Shown: positions 63,142 to 64,000 of the stretch, in pieces
How positions within the stretch are numbered: position 1 is the first letter of the stretch
How the letters are laid out: each line of letters starts with the position of its first letter
NCBI GenBank assembly: GCA_964519245.1
Contig: CAZFLK010000006.1
Coordinates: 1-64,000, forward strand
Reading direction: 5' to 3'
DNA from: JAYPEY01 sp964519245
GTDB lineage: Bacteria > Verrucomicrobiota > Verrucomicrobiia > Limisphaerales > JAYPEY01
Length of the DNA: 64,000 nucleotides
Notes under the pieces: generated by a model
Database searches by the model: none
What the model was told of the DNA's origin: nothing
What the model saw: only the letters and a program-made list of their open reading frames with translations
Position numbers and translations under genes: made by a program

Positions 63142-64000
63142 ATGTTTTCAGTCGAATCCAAAAACACGACCGCCCCCGAGCCCGGCGCCGCGATCAAGCC
63201 GGCGCTGGACTGGCGGGCCATTGTTGAACCTGTTGAGCCGTTTCTGAATTCCGTCTCGGCCCGGTTGGTGGCCCAAGTGGACGAGTTTGACGCCGAGATT
63301 GCCGAGTACGCCCACTACGCCCTGACCAACCAGGGCAAGCAACTGCGTCCCGCGCTGGTGTCCTTGAGCGCGTCCTCGGCGGGCGAGGTGCGAGACGAGC
63401 ATGTCACGGTGGCCGCGATCATCGAGATGGTCCACCTGGCGACGCTGGTCCATGACGACGTGATGGACCTGGCCGAGATGCGTCGTCAGCGACCCACCCT
63501 GGCCGCCAACTGGGGGCGACACATTCCCGTCCTGCTCGGCGACACCCTGTTCGCACATGCGCTCAAGCTGGCGGCGGGTTTTCCGACGCCCGAGATCTGC
63601 CGGGCTGTCGCTTCGGGCGCCAAGACCGTCTGCTCCGGCGAGATCCTGCAGACCCACCGAACACTGAAGTTCGACATGGGGCGCGAGGAATATTTCAAAC
63701 TCCTCGCCATGAAGACCGCCGAGTTCTTCGCCCTCTCCTGCGATCTGGGCGCCCACCTCAGCGGCGCCAATGAACTGGGACGCAAGGCCCTCCGCGATTT
63801 CGGGATGGCGCTCGGCACGGCCTACCAGGTCTATGACGACTGCCTGGATCTCTACGGTTCGGAGGACATCGTCGGGAAGTCCCTGGGCACCGACCTCGCC
63901 AGCGGCAAGCTGACCCTGCCCATCCTGGTGACGGTGGAGCGCGCCAATGAAGCCGATCGAAACGAACTCCGGACCGCCATCGAGAATTGGCGTCCTGAGA
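63142..64000 (+). CDS. Polyprenyl diphosphate synthase, 3'-truncated by the window
   Basis: The frame is open from the ATG at 63142 to the window edge (286 residues). The first Asp-rich motif is HDDVMD at 104-109 (DDVMD 105-109). The second is DDCLD at 232-236, with GKQLRP near 65-70. It is a trans-prenyl chain elongating enzyme of the octaprenyl/heptaprenyl type, making quinone side chains from IPP. Chain length cannot be set by eye. About 40 residues are missing. Confidence 0.92.
   Translation, partial: MFSVESKNTTAPEPGAAIKPALDWRAIVEPVEPFLNSVSARLVAQVDEFDAEIAEYAHYALTNQGKQLRPALVSLSASSAGEVRDEHVTVAAIIEMVHLATLVHDDVMDLAEMRRQRPTLAANWGRHIPVLLGDTLFAHALKLAAGFPTPEICRAVASGAKTVCSGEILQTHRTLKFDMGREEYFKLLAMKTAEFFALSCDLGAHLSGANELGRKALRDFGMALGTAYQVYDDCLDLYGSEDIVGKSLGTDLASGKLTLPILVTVERANEADRNELRTAIENWRPE

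Noticed and set aside
1..64000. tRNA, rRNA, CRISPR arrays, insertion sequences, prophage or integrase genes
   Set aside because: No cloverleaf, spaced repeat array, transposase motif or attachment site was seen in the gaps examined by eye.

Overview
The window is GC-rich bacterial DNA, densely coded on both strands. It most resembles a member of the Verrucomicrobiota (PVC superphylum). Supporting traits are five exported formylglycine-type sulfatases, a block of planctomycete/verrucomicrobial secreted families (DUF1501, DUF1549/DUF1553, PPC and a cytochrome c with WD40 repeats), system II cytochrome c maturation, and many start codons without a Shine-Dalgarno sequence. No rRNA, tRNA, CRISPR array, transposase or phage gene was seen. 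Taxonomy is inferred from gene content only.

Layout. Positions 1-2094 (minus) hold a partial membrane sensor and a methyltransferase like the 3-OH-PAME quorum-signal enzyme PhcB. Positions 2095-2728 are non-coding and carry a tandem pair of ~160 bp repeats. Positions 2729-12768 (minus) are a four-gene block of very large exported proteins, two with c-type heme motifs. Next come a fused 5-oxoprolinase, an MBOAT/wax-synthase-like membrane protein and two divergent sulfatases (13022-20956). Positions 20968-24725 hold an MntR-like regulator, threonine synthase, aspartate kinase and a ParDE-type toxin-antitoxin pair. Positions 24781-28992 hold two more sulfatases; one has an abnormal active-site motif and one is fused to a DUF6807 domain.

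Positions 29177-36500 hold a DUF3299 lipoprotein, a radical SAM enzyme, a family 2 glycosyltransferase, a CYTH-CHAD protein, an ABC transporter pair and a Rieske protein. Positions 36597-45160 (minus) hold ccsA, resB and a duplicated-domain lipoprotein, then rho, glyA and a phosphatase-RpiB fusion. Positions 45388-51461 hold an AraC-type HTH protein, a MYG1-like protein, a large acyltransferase/permuted-papain fusion and the KDPGal aldolase/KDGal kinase pair. Positions 51576-60701 hold two unknown exported proteins and a heavy-metal RND efflux operon preceded by a histidine-rich protein, then a small alpha/beta hydrolase. The window ends with a fifth sulfatase, a DUF3568-like lipoprotein and a partial polyprenyl diphosphate synthase.

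How it fits together. The sulfatases and the De Ley-Doudoroff enzymes suggest life on sulfated or galactose-containing polysaccharides. The ResB/CcsA system would supply heme attachment for the multi-domain cytochromes of the first block. The least-described candidates are four domain fusions (cytochrome c-WD40-coiled coil, DUF6807-sulfatase, LMW phosphatase-RpiB, acyltransferase-YiiX-like hydrolase) and the duplicated-domain lipoprotein in the cytochrome-maturation operon.
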